In this document: positions 37,190 through 46,506 of the stretch, in pieces
Position numbering within the stretch: position 1 is the first letter of the stretch
How the letters are laid out: each line of letters starts with the position of its first letter
From: Gemmatimonadaceae bacterium
Lineage (GTDB): Bacteria > Gemmatimonadota > Gemmatimonadetes > Gemmatimonadales > Gemmatimonadaceae
Direction: 5' to 3'
DNA: 64,000 nucleotides
Assembly: GCA_020851455.1 (NCBI GenBank)
Contig: JADZCT010000040.1
Span: 53,823-117,822, forward strand
Position numbers and translations under genes: made by a program
Notes under the pieces: model-generated
Told to the model about the DNA's origin: nothing
The model's database searches: none
What the model saw: only the letters and a program-made list of their open reading frames with translations

Positions 37190-39688
37190 TTAGCCGACGA
37201 AGTTCACCAGCCGGCCATGGACGTAGATCACTTTCTTCGGGGAAGCGGGCAGGAACTTCGCGATCGCCGGCGCACCGCGCGCGGCCGCTGCCACGACCTC
37301 CTCGCCCGCGTCCCGCGCCACTTCCACCGAGCCGCGCGTCTTCCCGTTCACCTGCACGGCAATCGTCATGGCGTCGCCAGCGGCGAGCGCGGGGTCGAAC
37401 TCCGGCCAGCCGGAGTCAAAGACGCCCGTGGCGTGGCCGAGGGTCTCCCACAGATCCTCGGCGACGTGCGGCGCGAAGGGGGCGAGCAGCGGAACGAGCG
37501 GTTCCACCTCCGAGCGGTGCGGCACGCGCTCGCCTCTGCGGAGCACGTTCACGTACTCCATCATAGCGGCGATTGCCGTGTTGTACTGAAGGCGTGGGAT
37601 ATCGTCGCCAACCTTCCGGATGGTCTGGTGGAGCTTCCGCACGACGTCAGGATCTGGTTCGCCATCAGTGCGGGCGCCATGCACTGACGCCCACACGCGA
37701 TCCAGGAACCGGCGCACGCCGCTGATTCCCGCGTCGCGGAAGTCGCCGCCCTCCTCGAACGGGCCGAGGAACATGAGGTAGGTGCGGAAAGTGTCTGCGC
37801 CCCAGCGGGCGATGTAGTCATCGGGAACCACTACGTTTCCCTTCGACTTCGACATCTTGGCACCGTCACGGATGATCAGTCCGTGCGCGCGGAACTTCGT
37901 GAAGGGTTCCTCGAAGCCGAGGTGACCGGCGTCGTGCAGCACCATCGTCAGGAAGCGTGAGTACATGAGGTGCAGCACCGCGTGCTCGTTCCCGCCGATG
38001 TACGAGTCCACCGGCAGCCATTTTTGGGTGACGGCCGCGTCGAATGGCGCGTCGTCGCGCCCGACGCTCGGGTAGCGGAGGAAGTACCATCCGCTGTCGA
38101 GGAAAGTGTCACTGACGTCCGTTTCGCGCCGCGCCGGCTTGCCGCACGCCGGGCAGGGCACGCGGTACCACTCCTCGTGCCGGGCCAGGGGCGAGACGCC
38201 GGAATCGTCGGGCCTGAAGTCCGGTATGTTCGGCAGCAGCACCGGCAGATCCTGCTCGGGCACCGGTACTGCGCCGCACGAGTCGCAATGGATGATGGGG
38301 ATCGGCGGGCCCCAGTACCGCTGCCGCGAGATGCACCAGTCGTGCAGCCGATAGTTCACGATGGCCCGGGCCGCGTGCTTCTCCTCGAGCCAGGCGGTGA
38401 TGGCCACCTTGGCGTCGTCAACGGTGTATCCGTCGAAGCGCTCGCTGTTCACGAGCCGTGCATTGGCGGTGTCGGTGAACGGCTCGGCGAGCGGAGCGTG
38501 AGCGCCGTCGCCAGGGCCTGCCACTACGCGCTCGATCGGCAGCCCGAACTCCCTTGCGAATGCGAAGTCGCGTTCGTCGTGGCCCGGCACTGCCATGATC
38601 GCGCCCGTGCCGTACTCCATCAGCACGTAGTCGGCGATCCACACGGGAATTATCTCGCCAGTCGCCGGATTCACGGCGTAGGAGCCCGTGAACACGCCGG
38701 TCTTGTCCCTGGTCGTCTTGCGCGACACCAGATCCTGGGCCGCGGTACGCTTACGGTATGCCGCCACCGCCGGTTCCTGGTCCCCGGTCGTGACATCGTC
38801 AACCAACGGGTGCTCGGGTGCGAGCACGAGGTACGTGGCGCCGAAGACGGTATCCGGCCGCGTGGTGAACACGACGATTTCGCTGGCGCCCGACGTCACC
38901 TCCGAGGTGACGTGGACCGCGGCGCTCCCTGCGTCCTGCAGCGGGTCGAGGACGCGGAAGCGGATCTCGGCGCCATCCGATCGGCCGATCCACGTTCGCT
39001 GCGCTGACTTGGTCGTCTGCGACCAGTCGAGTGTGTCGAGGTTGGCGAGCAGCCGGCCGGCGTAGTCCGTGATGCGAAAGAACCACTGTTCGAGGAACCG
39101 CTGCTCGACCGTTGCGCCACAGCGCTCGCAGAGGCCGTTCTCGACCTGCTCGTTGGCGAGCACGGTCTTATCGTTCGGGCACCAGTTGACGGCGGCTTTC
39201 TTCCGGTACGCGAGCCCCCGCCTGAAGAGCTGGAGGAAGACCCACTGAGTCCACTTGTAGTACGACGGGTCGGTCGTGTCCACCGCGCGCGACCAGTCCA
39301 CCATCAGTCCGGCGCTGGTGATCTGCCTGGTGAAGTTGGCCACGTTGCGCGGAATGAGCTCCGTGGGGTGCACCCCAAGCTTCAGGGCATGGTTCTCCGA
39401 GTGGATCCCGAAGGCGTCGAACCCGATGGGCTCGAAGACGCTGTGGCCACGTAGCCGCTGGAAGCGGGCGAAGATATCATTCCCGGTGAAGGCGAAGAGG
39501 TTCCCCACGTGCAGGCCTTCGGCCGATGGGTACGGGAACATCATCAGGGCGTAGAACGGGCGCTCGCCGCGCTCGATGTCGGTGCGGTTCGTGCCTTGCG
39601 CAGCCCATCGCTCGCGCCACTTTCGCTCGACGGCGGAAGGGTCGTAGGGGTGCGGCTCGGCGGAGCCGGGGCGGTCGGGTTGGGTCAT
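37190..39688 (-). CDS. leuS: Leucyl-tRNA synthetase
   Basis: 832 residues from the ATG at 39688. Class I synthetase: the HIGH-equivalent in PYPSAEGLHVGN, GFDAFGIHSENHA, a zinc site (WCPNDKTVL ... CERCG), the editing domain (TTRPDTVFGATYLVLAPEH; YGTGAIMAVPGHDERD), a second CPACGK site, AKMSKSKGN, and a C-terminal domain ending IYVHGRLVNFVG. An open frame upstream to 39742 is not needed. No T-box-like leader was seen in the 80 bp before it. Confidence 0.98.
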   Translation of the reverse strand: MTQPDRPGSAEPHPYDPSAVERKWRERWAAQGTNRTDIERGERPFYALMMFPYPSAEGLHVGNLFAFTGNDIFARFQRLRGHSVFEPIGFDAFGIHSENHALKLGVHPTELIPRNVANFTRQITSAGLMVDWSRAVDTTDPSYYKWTQWVFLQLFRRGLAYRKKAAVNWCPNDKTVLANEQVENGLCERCGATVEQRFLEQWFFRITDYAGRLLANLDTLDWSQTTKSAQRTWIGRSDGAEIRFRVLDPLQDAGSAAVHVTSEVTSGASEIVVFTTRPDTVFGATYLVLAPEHPLVDDVTTGDQEPAVAAYRKRTAAQDLVSRKTTRDKTGVFTGSYAVNPATGEIIPVWIADYVLMEYGTGAIMAVPGHDERDFAFAREFGLPIERVVAGPGDGAHAPLAEPFTDTANARLVNSERFDGYTVDDAKVAITAWLEEKHAARAIVNYRLHDWCISRQRYWGPPIPIIHCDSCGAVPVPEQDLPVLLPNIPDFRPDDSGVSPLARHEEWYRVPCPACGKPARRETDVSDTFLDSGWYFLRYPSVGRDDAPFDAAVTQKWLPVDSYIGGNEHAVLHLMYSRFLTMVLHDAGHLGFEEPFTKFRAHGLIIRDGAKMSKSKGNVVVPDDYIARWGADTFRTYLMFLGPFEEGGDFRDAGISGVRRFLDRVWASVHGARTDGEPDPDVVRKLHQTIRKVGDDIPRLQYNTAIAAMMEYVNVLRRGERVPHRSEVEPLVPLLAPFAPHVAEDLWETLGHATGVFDSGWPEFDPALAAGDAMTIAVQVNGKTRGSVEVARDAGEEVVAAAARGAPAIAKFLPASPKKVIYVHGRLVNFVG

Positions 39689-39768
39689 GGATACACGAAC
39701 GGGGCGCCACGGGCTCGGCATGCGCCGCCCAGGTCGCCCCATGGCTCACGCGGTGATTTGGGGTCGGA

Positions 39769-41118
39769 ATGAGTCAGCCGGTACAGACCAATTTAGCCGA
39801 TAGGCCTTTCCGTACAAGCGTTGCGATGGCGCACGTCCATGGACAGCGCGCCCATCACCTTGATCGCGCGTCAACGGCGACCGCGGTGGCTGCCGCCGTC
39901 CTGCTTGCCGTGCTTCTCTGGCTCGACGGCGGCGCAATCTCACGGGCGGGGAGCGCTGGAGATCTGGCGCCGCTCACGCTCATTGCAGCGGCGCTTGCGC
40001 TTCTGGTTGCCGCGCTGGTGGTGCGGCTGGTTGTGTCGCCGCGCGTGGGCGCCCAGGTTGCCAGCGTCGCGGATGTCGCCGAGGCGATCGCGGCAGGCGA
40101 CCTCTCGAAGGCGACCGCCGTGCGCGGTGAAGGCGGGGAGATTGGCCGCCTCGCGCGCGCAATGGCCGCCATTGCCGCCGAGCTCCAGCGGCTCGCCGCC
40201 GCTATGCGCGCATCAGCCGCCGACACCACGCGTATCGCCGCGGGCATCGCTTCCAAGGCCCAGCGTGCGGCATCGGCAAGTGGCATGGCGGCAGGCGCGG
40301 CGAAGGCGCTCTCGACCCAGGCGGCGGACCTGTCGGGCGATATCGGACGGCTGAACACGGATGCTTCCCGCCTGGACGAACTCGCACGGAATGCGGCCAC
40401 GCTCGCCCAGCGTGAGGCCGAGCGCCACGCGCGGCTGCGGGCCCTCGCCCAGGCCGGGCACGGGCGGCTCGACGAGAGCGTCACGCGGCTGGACCATCTT
40501 GACAGCGAGCTCAAGGGAAGCATTGGCGCCACCGAGACGCTCGCGCGCGCAATGATCGAAGTGCGCGAATTCGTCACGCTGGTGCAACAGATCGCGAGGC
40601 AATCGAAGCTCCTCGCGCTGAATGCCGCCATGGAGGCGGCGCGCGCCGGCGAGCACGGCGAGGGGTTCGGGGTGGTTGCAAACGAGGTAGGCCGGCTTGC
40701 GGCGATGGCGTCCGACGCAGCCGAACGGACTGCGGTGCTGATGGCTGGCGTTGACTCCAAGGTCGTGTCGGCCCGGGGAGCGGGCGGACGCACGCTCACC
40801 GCGCTTGCGAGCGTCCGGCACGCAGCCGTCCAGGGCCGCGACACTCTCTCGCAGGTTGATGCGGCAGTGACGGAAGCAGGGCGGATGGCCGCGGCGGCGG
40901 CCGAGTCAGCCGACGCCGGGAGTGCGCTCGCGACGGACGTCCGGCAACGCACAGCGTCGCTCGACGCGCTCACCCGCGACCTCGCGGGCGCCATGCAGCA
41001 GGTCGCCGGCTCCGCAAGCGAACAGAATGCCGCAGCGGGCGACGTCGCCGCGGCCGCCGGTGAGCTGACGGGCGCGGCGACGCGCGTGCTCGCCGCCGCG
41101 GGCACACTCCACACGTAG
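39769..41118 (+). CDS. Methyl-accepting chemotaxis-like protein without a ligand-binding domain
   Basis: 449 residues. Two hydrophobic helices (about 38-52 and 65-90) are separated by only about 15 residues, so there is almost no periplasmic sensor. A HAMP-like region (VAEAIAAGDLSKATAV) and a long Ala-rich coiled coil follow, with the signalling tip QQIARQSKLLALNAAMEAAR, RAGEHGEGFGVVANEVGRLA. It probably signals to CheA/CheW from a membrane or cytoplasmic cue, but no che gene is nearby. Divergent from leuS. Confidence 0.88.
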   Translation: MSQPVQTNLADRPFRTSVAMAHVHGQRAHHLDRASTATAVAAAVLLAVLLWLDGGAISRAGSAGDLAPLTLIAAALALLVAALVVRLVVSPRVGAQVASVADVAEAIAAGDLSKATAVRGEGGEIGRLARAMAAIAAELQRLAAAMRASAADTTRIAAGIASKAQRAASASGMAAGAAKALSTQAADLSGDIGRLNTDASRLDELARNAATLAQREAERHARLRALAQAGHGRLDESVTRLDHLDSELKGSIGATETLARAMIEVREFVTLVQQIARQSKLLALNAAMEAARAGEHGEGFGVVANEVGRLAAMASDAAERTAVLMAGVDSKVVSARGAGGRTLTALASVRHAAVQGRDTLSQVDAAVTEAGRMAAAAAESADAGSALATDVRQRTASLDALTRDLAGAMQQVAGSASEQNAAAGDVAAAAGELTGAATRVLAAAGTLHT

Positions 41119-41224
41119 TACCTACGTGCGCGCTACGTCCAGCGTTTACAATCCACTGTACTTCGGTGTCTAACCGAGGGAACGGCCCGGCGACCGGCAC
41201 CCAACACGCCCGCGCAAACGCGAA

Positions 41225-43159
41225 ATGACCGACAACGAACAATCCACCGGCGAGATCCGCGCTGCGTTCGCAGCGGGGTACGAAGTCGAGCGCGAGTTGC
41301 TCGGCGGCGGGATGAGTCGCGTCTTCCTCGCGAATGAACGCGCGCTCGGACGCCAGGTGGTGCTCAAGATCCTCCCGCCGGAACTGGCCGCTGGCGTGAA
41401 CCGCGAGCGCTTCCGGCGCGAGGTCCAGCTCGCCGCCCAGCTCCAGCACCCGCACATCGTGCCCCTGTATGCTGCGGGGGCCGAAGGCGACCTGCTCTAC
41501 TACACGATGCCGTACATCGAGGGCGAGTCGCTCAAGCTTGCCCTGCAGGCGCACCGCAAGTTCTCGCCCCGCGAAGTCATCAGCATCATGCACGACGTAG
41601 TTGACGCGCTTGGCTATGCCCACGCACGCGGCGTCATCCACCGCGACATCAAGCCCGGCAACGTCCTCATGAGCGGCCGGCATGCGGTCGTAACGGATTT
41701 TGGCGTCGCGAAGGCAATCTCGGCCTCGATCCCGTCCGCCGGCGGGATGACCCGGAGCGGTATGGTAGTCGGATCGCCCGCATACATGGCTCCCGAGCAG
41801 CTTGCCGGAGACCCGAGCGCCGATCACCGCGTGGACATCTACGCCGCGGGACTGCTCGCCTACGAGCTGCTCACCGGGCACGCGCCGTTCGCGTCGGCAT
41901 CGCCGGCCGAGACGATGGCCGCGCAGCTCACGCGCAGGCCCGACCCCATCGAGGCCACGCGGCGCGACGCTCCACCTGCGCTGACGGCGCTCATCATGCG
42001 CTGTCTGGCCAAGAGTCCCGCCGACCGCCCCGCCGATGCCGGGGAAGTGCTTGCCGCGCTCGACGCCATCCCGGTCGCTTCGGGGGAGTACCGCGCAGCA
42101 TCCGGCAACCGCCGGCGATGGCTCCTTGCGGCGGCAGCGGTGGCTGTCGTGGCGGCCGGGATCGCCATCTGGAGGCCTTCGGTTCCCGGCCCGGCAACCA
42201 CGCAACCGTCGCGCGACACAGTGACGGTCTCGCCCGCTGGCCCCCTGCTGACCCGCGCCGAGTCGCTGGCGATCGCGCATGCCGTGGAGGCCCGCGTCGC
42301 GGAGCAGCGTGGCTTCCGGGGCCGGGGCGATACGACCGCCCGGGGGCCGGGGGGCGCACGCGGCGGCGCCGCCGCCGCCGCGCCAGGAGCCCTCAGCAGC
42401 GACGCACTTCGCCAGGTGGCGGATTCGATCCGCGACGAGATCCAGCGGGCGATCTTCGACTCGCTCGCGCGCGTACAGGCGGCCGCGCGGGCCGACGTGG
42501 GCCGCGGCGGGGACCGGGGGCGCGGCCCTCGGCCAGGCGAGCCAGGCGACGCTCGCCCGATCTTCGACCGCAATGGCCCGCCAAGCCGGTTCGCAGGCCT
42601 GGCCCCCGGCCTCGACTCTATCATGCGGGTCATTGACCAGAGCGGCCGCGCAATCCGCGGCGGCCAGCCCGATACGGGGGAGTTCGCCCGGCGGGCCGCG
42701 ACGCTTGGCCCGCAGCGGCGGATCGTGATTACCGAACCGAGGGTGCAGCGATTCACGGAGGCTGCGAGGGCCGTTGGGGCCGACATCGCCAACTCACTGC
42801 GCCGTGTGATCGGCGCCGCGCCGCGGTTCATCCTGGTGCCGCAGGACAGCGTCGCCGCAGCCCTGCAGAAGACCCGAACCGTTGACGACCTTGCCAAGGC
42901 GCTGAACGCGGAGATGTTCGCGTCCATCTCCGTCTACCACGTAGGCCCGGACAGCGTGCGCTGGCAGGTCGCCTTGCGCGACCTCACCGCAAGCAGCGCA
43001 TACAGCCTGCGCTCATGGATCTCGGAGCCCACGCCCGCGAACGTGCCGCCGCCAGGGCTCGACACGCTGCTCGCCCAGACCGTGCTGCAACTGAACGAGA
43101 TGGATCGTGCTCCGCGCCAGCCGTACCGGCCGCCGCCGCCGCGGCGCGAGTTCCGCTAG
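41225..43159 (+). CDS. Membrane-bound serine/threonine protein kinase with extracytoplasmic TolB/CsgG-like tail
   Basis: 644 residues. Hanks-type kinase at about 19-280: glycine-rich loop LLGGGMSRVF, Lys in VVLKIL, HRDIKPGNVL, DFGVAK, and MAPEQ. All catalytic residues are present. One membrane helix (about 300-317) leads to an outer Arg/Gly-rich linker and a folded domain from about 498 (RRIVITEPRVQRF, ANSLRRVIGAAPRFILVPQD, VAAALQKTRTVDDLAKALNA). This resembles the TolB N-terminal/CsgG-like domains often attached to signalling enzymes. Its ligand is unknown. Confidence 0.92.
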   Translation: MTDNEQSTGEIRAAFAAGYEVERELLGGGMSRVFLANERALGRQVVLKILPPELAAGVNRERFRREVQLAAQLQHPHIVPLYAAGAEGDLLYYTMPYIEGESLKLALQAHRKFSPREVISIMHDVVDALGYAHARGVIHRDIKPGNVLMSGRHAVVTDFGVAKAISASIPSAGGMTRSGMVVGSPAYMAPEQLAGDPSADHRVDIYAAGLLAYELLTGHAPFASASPAETMAAQLTRRPDPIEATRRDAPPALTALIMRCLAKSPADRPADAGEVLAALDAIPVASGEYRAASGNRRRWLLAAAAVAVVAAGIAIWRPSVPGPATTQPSRDTVTVSPAGPLLTRAESLAIAHAVEARVAEQRGFRGRGDTTARGPGGARGGAAAAAPGALSSDALRQVADSIRDEIQRAIFDSLARVQAAARADVGRGGDRGRGPRPGEPGDARPIFDRNGPPSRFAGLAPGLDSIMRVIDQSGRAIRGGQPDTGEFARRAATLGPQRRIVITEPRVQRFTEAARAVGADIANSLRRVIGAAPRFILVPQDSVAAALQKTRTVDDLAKALNAEMFASISVYHVGPDSVRWQVALRDLTASSAYSLRSWISEPTPANVPPPGLDTLLAQTVLQLNEMDRAPRQPYRPPPPRREFR

Positions 43160-43180
43160 AGCTGCGCCCCGGGGCAGGGC

Positions 43181-44320
43181 TCAGGCGCGGAGCTTCGGGC
43201 GCTCCGACTCCTTGTACAGATATGCGCATTCCTCGAGGCGCGGGCCTTTGACGTCGCAGACCGCGAACGTCGTGCCCTGGTACGCGCATGCTCCGGCGTA
43301 GCTGCCGTCCTTCCGAAGGGCGTAGAACGTCAGGTCGAAGTAGGGCCGGCCACGCTCGTCCAGCAGCCGCTGCTCGGAGTGCTCGATTACGCGCTTCATT
43401 ACGCGGATGAGCGCTTCCTGGGGCGCGGTTCCCCGGCGCATTTCCTCGACCGCCAGAAACGCGCCGCACACCATGATGTTCGACTCGCCCCGGCCCGTCG
43501 AGCCGGCAGCGCCAACGGTGTTGTCGGTGTACTGGCCCGCGCCGATGACTGGCGAGTCGCCAACGCGTCCGGGCACCTTCCACGCCATGCCGCTGGTAGT
43601 GGTCACGGAACTCACGTCGCCCGCGGCGTTCACCGCGTTCATGTTGATCGTCCCGTGCGTCCACGGGATTCCGCGCTCTCCGTAGTAAGCCTGCTCCTCA
43701 AACCCGCCGCGGGGTGGCAGTGCGCGCGGAGTCTGCTTCACCCACGGCGAGTAGCCCCTGGGATCGGCCTTCCACTTCTGCCATGCCGCGCGCGATTCCG
43801 GCGTGGTGAGGTCTTCCTCCTTGAAACCCACGGCAAGCGCGAACCTCAGTGCGTCGCGCCCCACGAGGAACACGTGGTCGGTGTAGTCCATGACCGCCTT
43901 TGCGACGAGCGATGGCGTCTTGATGCCTTCGAGCGCGCCAACGGCCCCGGCCCGCTTCGTGGGGCCGTGCATGCAGCTTGCGTCGAGCTGCACCACTCCG
44001 TCGGCGTTTGGCAGGCCTCCGTACCCAACCGAACTGTCGCTGGGATCGAGTTCCTGCGTGTTGACGCCGGCGATGATCGCGTCGAGGGTATCTTCGCCCG
44101 CCACCATGCGGTCGTAAGCGATTTTAACCCCGGCCGGCCGATCGGTATGAAAGCCGTTCCCTGATCCGACCACGCAGGGGCGGCCCTTGAAGCCGGGCGC
44201 CGGCATGGCCGCGCGGTGGCGTTCCGCCTCCCACTCCTCGAAGCTGATTGAACGAGGGGAGAAGCCGATCGCCGCAAGGAGCGCGCTTCGCTCGAGGAAC
44301 TCACGACGGGAAGTGGACAT
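43181..44320 (-). CDS. Tat-exported N4-(beta-N-acetylglucosaminyl)-L-asparaginase family protein
   Basis: 379 residues. The N-terminus has a twin-arginine motif (SRREFLERSALLAA). Ntn-hydrolase features: the region before the cleavage site, then WTHGTINMNAVN, where the Thr of HGT is the likely nucleophile exposed by self-cleavage, followed by GRVGDSPVIGAGQYTDN and GSTGRGE. Enzymes of this family release asparagine-linked sugars or cleave isoaspartyl/aspartyl amides. It is the last of three same-strand genes after a GT4 enzyme and a deacetylase. Confidence 0.88.
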   Translation of the reverse strand: MSTSRREFLERSALLAAIGFSPRSISFEEWEAERHRAAMPAPGFKGRPCVVGSGNGFHTDRPAGVKIAYDRMVAGEDTLDAIIAGVNTQELDPSDSSVGYGGLPNADGVVQLDASCMHGPTKRAGAVGALEGIKTPSLVAKAVMDYTDHVFLVGRDALRFALAVGFKEEDLTTPESRAAWQKWKADPRGYSPWVKQTPRALPPRGGFEEQAYYGERGIPWTHGTINMNAVNAAGDVSSVTTTSGMAWKVPGRVGDSPVIGAGQYTDNTVGAAGSTGRGESNIMVCGAFLAVEEMRRGTAPQEALIRVMKRVIEHSEQRLLDERGRPYFDLTFYALRKDGSYAGACAYQGTTFAVCDVKGPRLEECAYLYKESERPKLRA

Positions 44321-44367
44321 TGTGGCACCTCACATGGGGATGGATGGCGCAGGCGGTTCGCACCGGC

Positions 44368-45090
44368 TCAGCGCCAGAGCGACGAGTACGGCTCCGCGTG
44401 TCCGGCCTCGAGCCAGCGGTCGAGTTCGCGTTCCACCGAGGCGGCGGTCGCAGGGTGATCGAGGTCCGCGGGATGCAGCGCGATCCGCACTGTCTCAGCG
44501 TGCCGTTGGAGCTTCCACCGAAGCTCCGCCTGCAGCAGCGAGCCGTACGCCCTCACCGCACCGCGGGAACTCCAGCGCACCACGGGTGACGTGACGGTGC
44601 GCGCCCTGCGAAATACGTGAACTACGGCGTCGTCCTCGGCCACTGAAAGACCCGCGTCGCGAGCCGCGCGAAACGCGCCTGGTCGCGCGAGCCACGCCGG
44701 CGGCACGAACCCGACTGGATCGAGCCCGAGAGCGCGCAGCCGCGCAAGCCCCCGGTCAATCTTCGCCCGCGCGGCGTCGTAGTCGAGGGTGAGGAACTCT
44801 CCTTCCCGGTTGGTGCGGCCAAGCGCGCGCAGGTGGTCGCCGAGCGCGCGCAGCGACCCGACCTCATCGTGGCGCTCGCCATGCAGAAAGATCTCCGCGC
44901 CCTCGGCCGCCCGCGCCCGTACCCACTCGACGCACGACGCAGCGCCCTCGATCGGCGAAGCGCCGTGCCAGTCGGGAACCACGAGGAGCCCCGGCTTCAC
45001 CCCCCGCCGCTCGCACGAGTGCCACAGCCGCTCCACCCTCGGCATGAGCGGCGGCGCAACGTCATGGATGGTTACGAGAATGGCCGGCAC
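44368..45090 (-). CDS. DUF2334 polysaccharide deacetylase-like protein
   Basis: 240 residues, GTG start. It has the NodB-like fold features VTIHDVAP, EIFLHGERHDEVGS and GFVPPAWLARPG, and late in the sequence RIALHPADLDHP. No signal peptide. Members are predicted carbohydrate deacetylases. It lies 41 bp after a GT4 glycosyltransferase, which suggests joint action on a glycan or glycolipid, inferred from context. Confidence 0.85.
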   Translation of the reverse strand: MPAILVTIHDVAPPLMPRVERLWHSCERRGVKPGLLVVPDWHGASPIEGAASCVEWVRARAAEGAEIFLHGERHDEVGSLRALGDHLRALGRTNREGEFLTLDYDAARAKIDRGLARLRALGLDPVGFVPPAWLARPGAFRAARDAGLSVAEDDAVVHVFRRARTVTSPVVRWSSRGAVRAYGSLLQAELRWKLQRHAETVRIALHPADLDHPATAASVERELDRWLEAGHAEPYSSLWR

Positions 45091-45131
45091 GATTGCCCGA
45101 AGCTAATGCCCGCCGGATTCGATCGCGCGCG

Positions 45132-46418
45132 TCAACCGTGGTATTCCTTCACCACGCTGGCGTAGAGCGCGAAGATCCGGTCGAACACGTGGTTCCAGTC
45201 GTGATTTCGTTCCGCATGCGCGCGGGCGCGCGCTCCAAGGGCCGGAAGGTCGAGAGCGAAGAGGGCCGCAGCCGCATCGGCCAGGGCTGCAGGGTCACCC
45301 GAAGTGAACTGCGCGCCCGCGCCGGACGCTTCAACTTGCTCGCTGATCCCGCCGCGATCGGCCGTCAGAACCGGGGTGCCGCTCGCCATTGCCTCGAGCG
45401 GGGCCAGTCCGAAGGTCTCGTTGGAGCTCGGCGCAACGAACACGTCAAGCGCAGCGAGAAGGTCGGCCAGGCGGTCCCGGTCCCGCTCGTAAGGCAGGAA
45501 TCGCGCCCAGTCGGCACCCGCCGCGCTGCGCCTCAGTGAGTCGCCTTGTGGCCCGTCGCCGACCAGCACCAGCGTTGCACCGGTCCGCTCGTATACCCGT
45601 GGCCACGCTTCGATGGCCACGTCCAGCTCCTTCTCCGGCGCGAACCGCCCCACGAATCCAGCAAGCGGACCCGGAGGCAGGCCGTATCGCGCGCGAACTT
45701 CTTCATGGACCGCGCGCCGCCGCACGTTGTACAACTCGAGATCCACCCCCAGCGGAACCTGCGTCACGCGATCTATCCCTGCGCGCCGGAGGTCGTCGCC
45801 CACGAAGCGCGAGCAGACGATGGTGTGCGCGAAATGGCGGTCAATGCGCCTCGCGTACCGCCACGCGAGGTCGTACAGCTTGCGCCGCGGCCACGACGCG
45901 CGCTCGGGCCACGGAGAGAACACGCGCGGGAAGTTGCTGTGGTAGAAAGCGACCACTGGAATGCCCAGCCCGCGCGATGCGAGGCGCACGATCCACGGAA
46001 CGAGCCCCGGGCTCCCGGCCTCGATCACGCTTGCGCGTTCGTGCACGGCGATGCGACGATTCGAGCGCGTCGCAAGCATGAACCGGTACGGCGCCTGCCG
46101 CGGGACCCGTGGCCCGCGCAGCCGGTAGACGCGCACGCCATCGGATTCGGTTACCGCATCGCGCGCCCCTGGAAGCACGAGCACCTGGCGATACTCCGGG
46201 TGCGCCTCCACGTAGGCCGCCTTCTGCCGCAGGTACGTGCGAATGCCGCCGGTCGTGTCGCCGTAGAACTCGGTGATGTCCTGCACGGCGAGCCGCGCCC
46301 CGGGCCTGAGCCGGGGCGCGAGCGGGGTCACTGAAAGGTCGAGATGCGAGGCCCGCAACTGCGCATCGGTGAGGAAGAGCGCGTCGGTGACTGGCGGCGC
46401 GCCTGGCGTTGGTTGCAC
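45132..46418 (-). CDS. GT4-family glycosyltransferase
   Basis: 428 residues, GTG start; the first 40 residues vary in this family, so a later start is possible. GT-B fold: an N-terminal acceptor domain with a Gly-rich loop (DTTGGIRTYLRQ), then the nucleotide-sugar domain with GFVGRFAPEKELDVAIEAW, LVLVGDGPQG and the E-x7-E motif in ETFGLAPLEAMASGTPV. It probably transfers a hexose in the cytoplasm. It heads the three-gene minus-strand group and is divergent from the aspartase fusion. Confidence 0.9.
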   Translation of the reverse strand: MQPTPGAPPVTDALFLTDAQLRASHLDLSVTPLAPRLRPGARLAVQDITEFYGDTTGGIRTYLRQKAAYVEAHPEYRQVLVLPGARDAVTESDGVRVYRLRGPRVPRQAPYRFMLATRSNRRIAVHERASVIEAGSPGLVPWIVRLASRGLGIPVVAFYHSNFPRVFSPWPERASWPRRKLYDLAWRYARRIDRHFAHTIVCSRFVGDDLRRAGIDRVTQVPLGVDLELYNVRRRAVHEEVRARYGLPPGPLAGFVGRFAPEKELDVAIEAWPRVYERTGATLVLVGDGPQGDSLRRSAAGADWARFLPYERDRDRLADLLAALDVFVAPSSNETFGLAPLEAMASGTPVLTADRGGISEQVEASGAGAQFTSGDPAALADAAAALFALDLPALGARARAHAERNHDWNHVFDRIFALYASVVKEYHG

Positions 46419-46506
46419 TGTCGCTCGGCGGTTGCGTTCGGGAACCTAGCGGGCGCTCTTGTCCGCTCGCTACCCGCGGGCCCGCGAGCCGGCGTAACTT
46501 TCAGGC

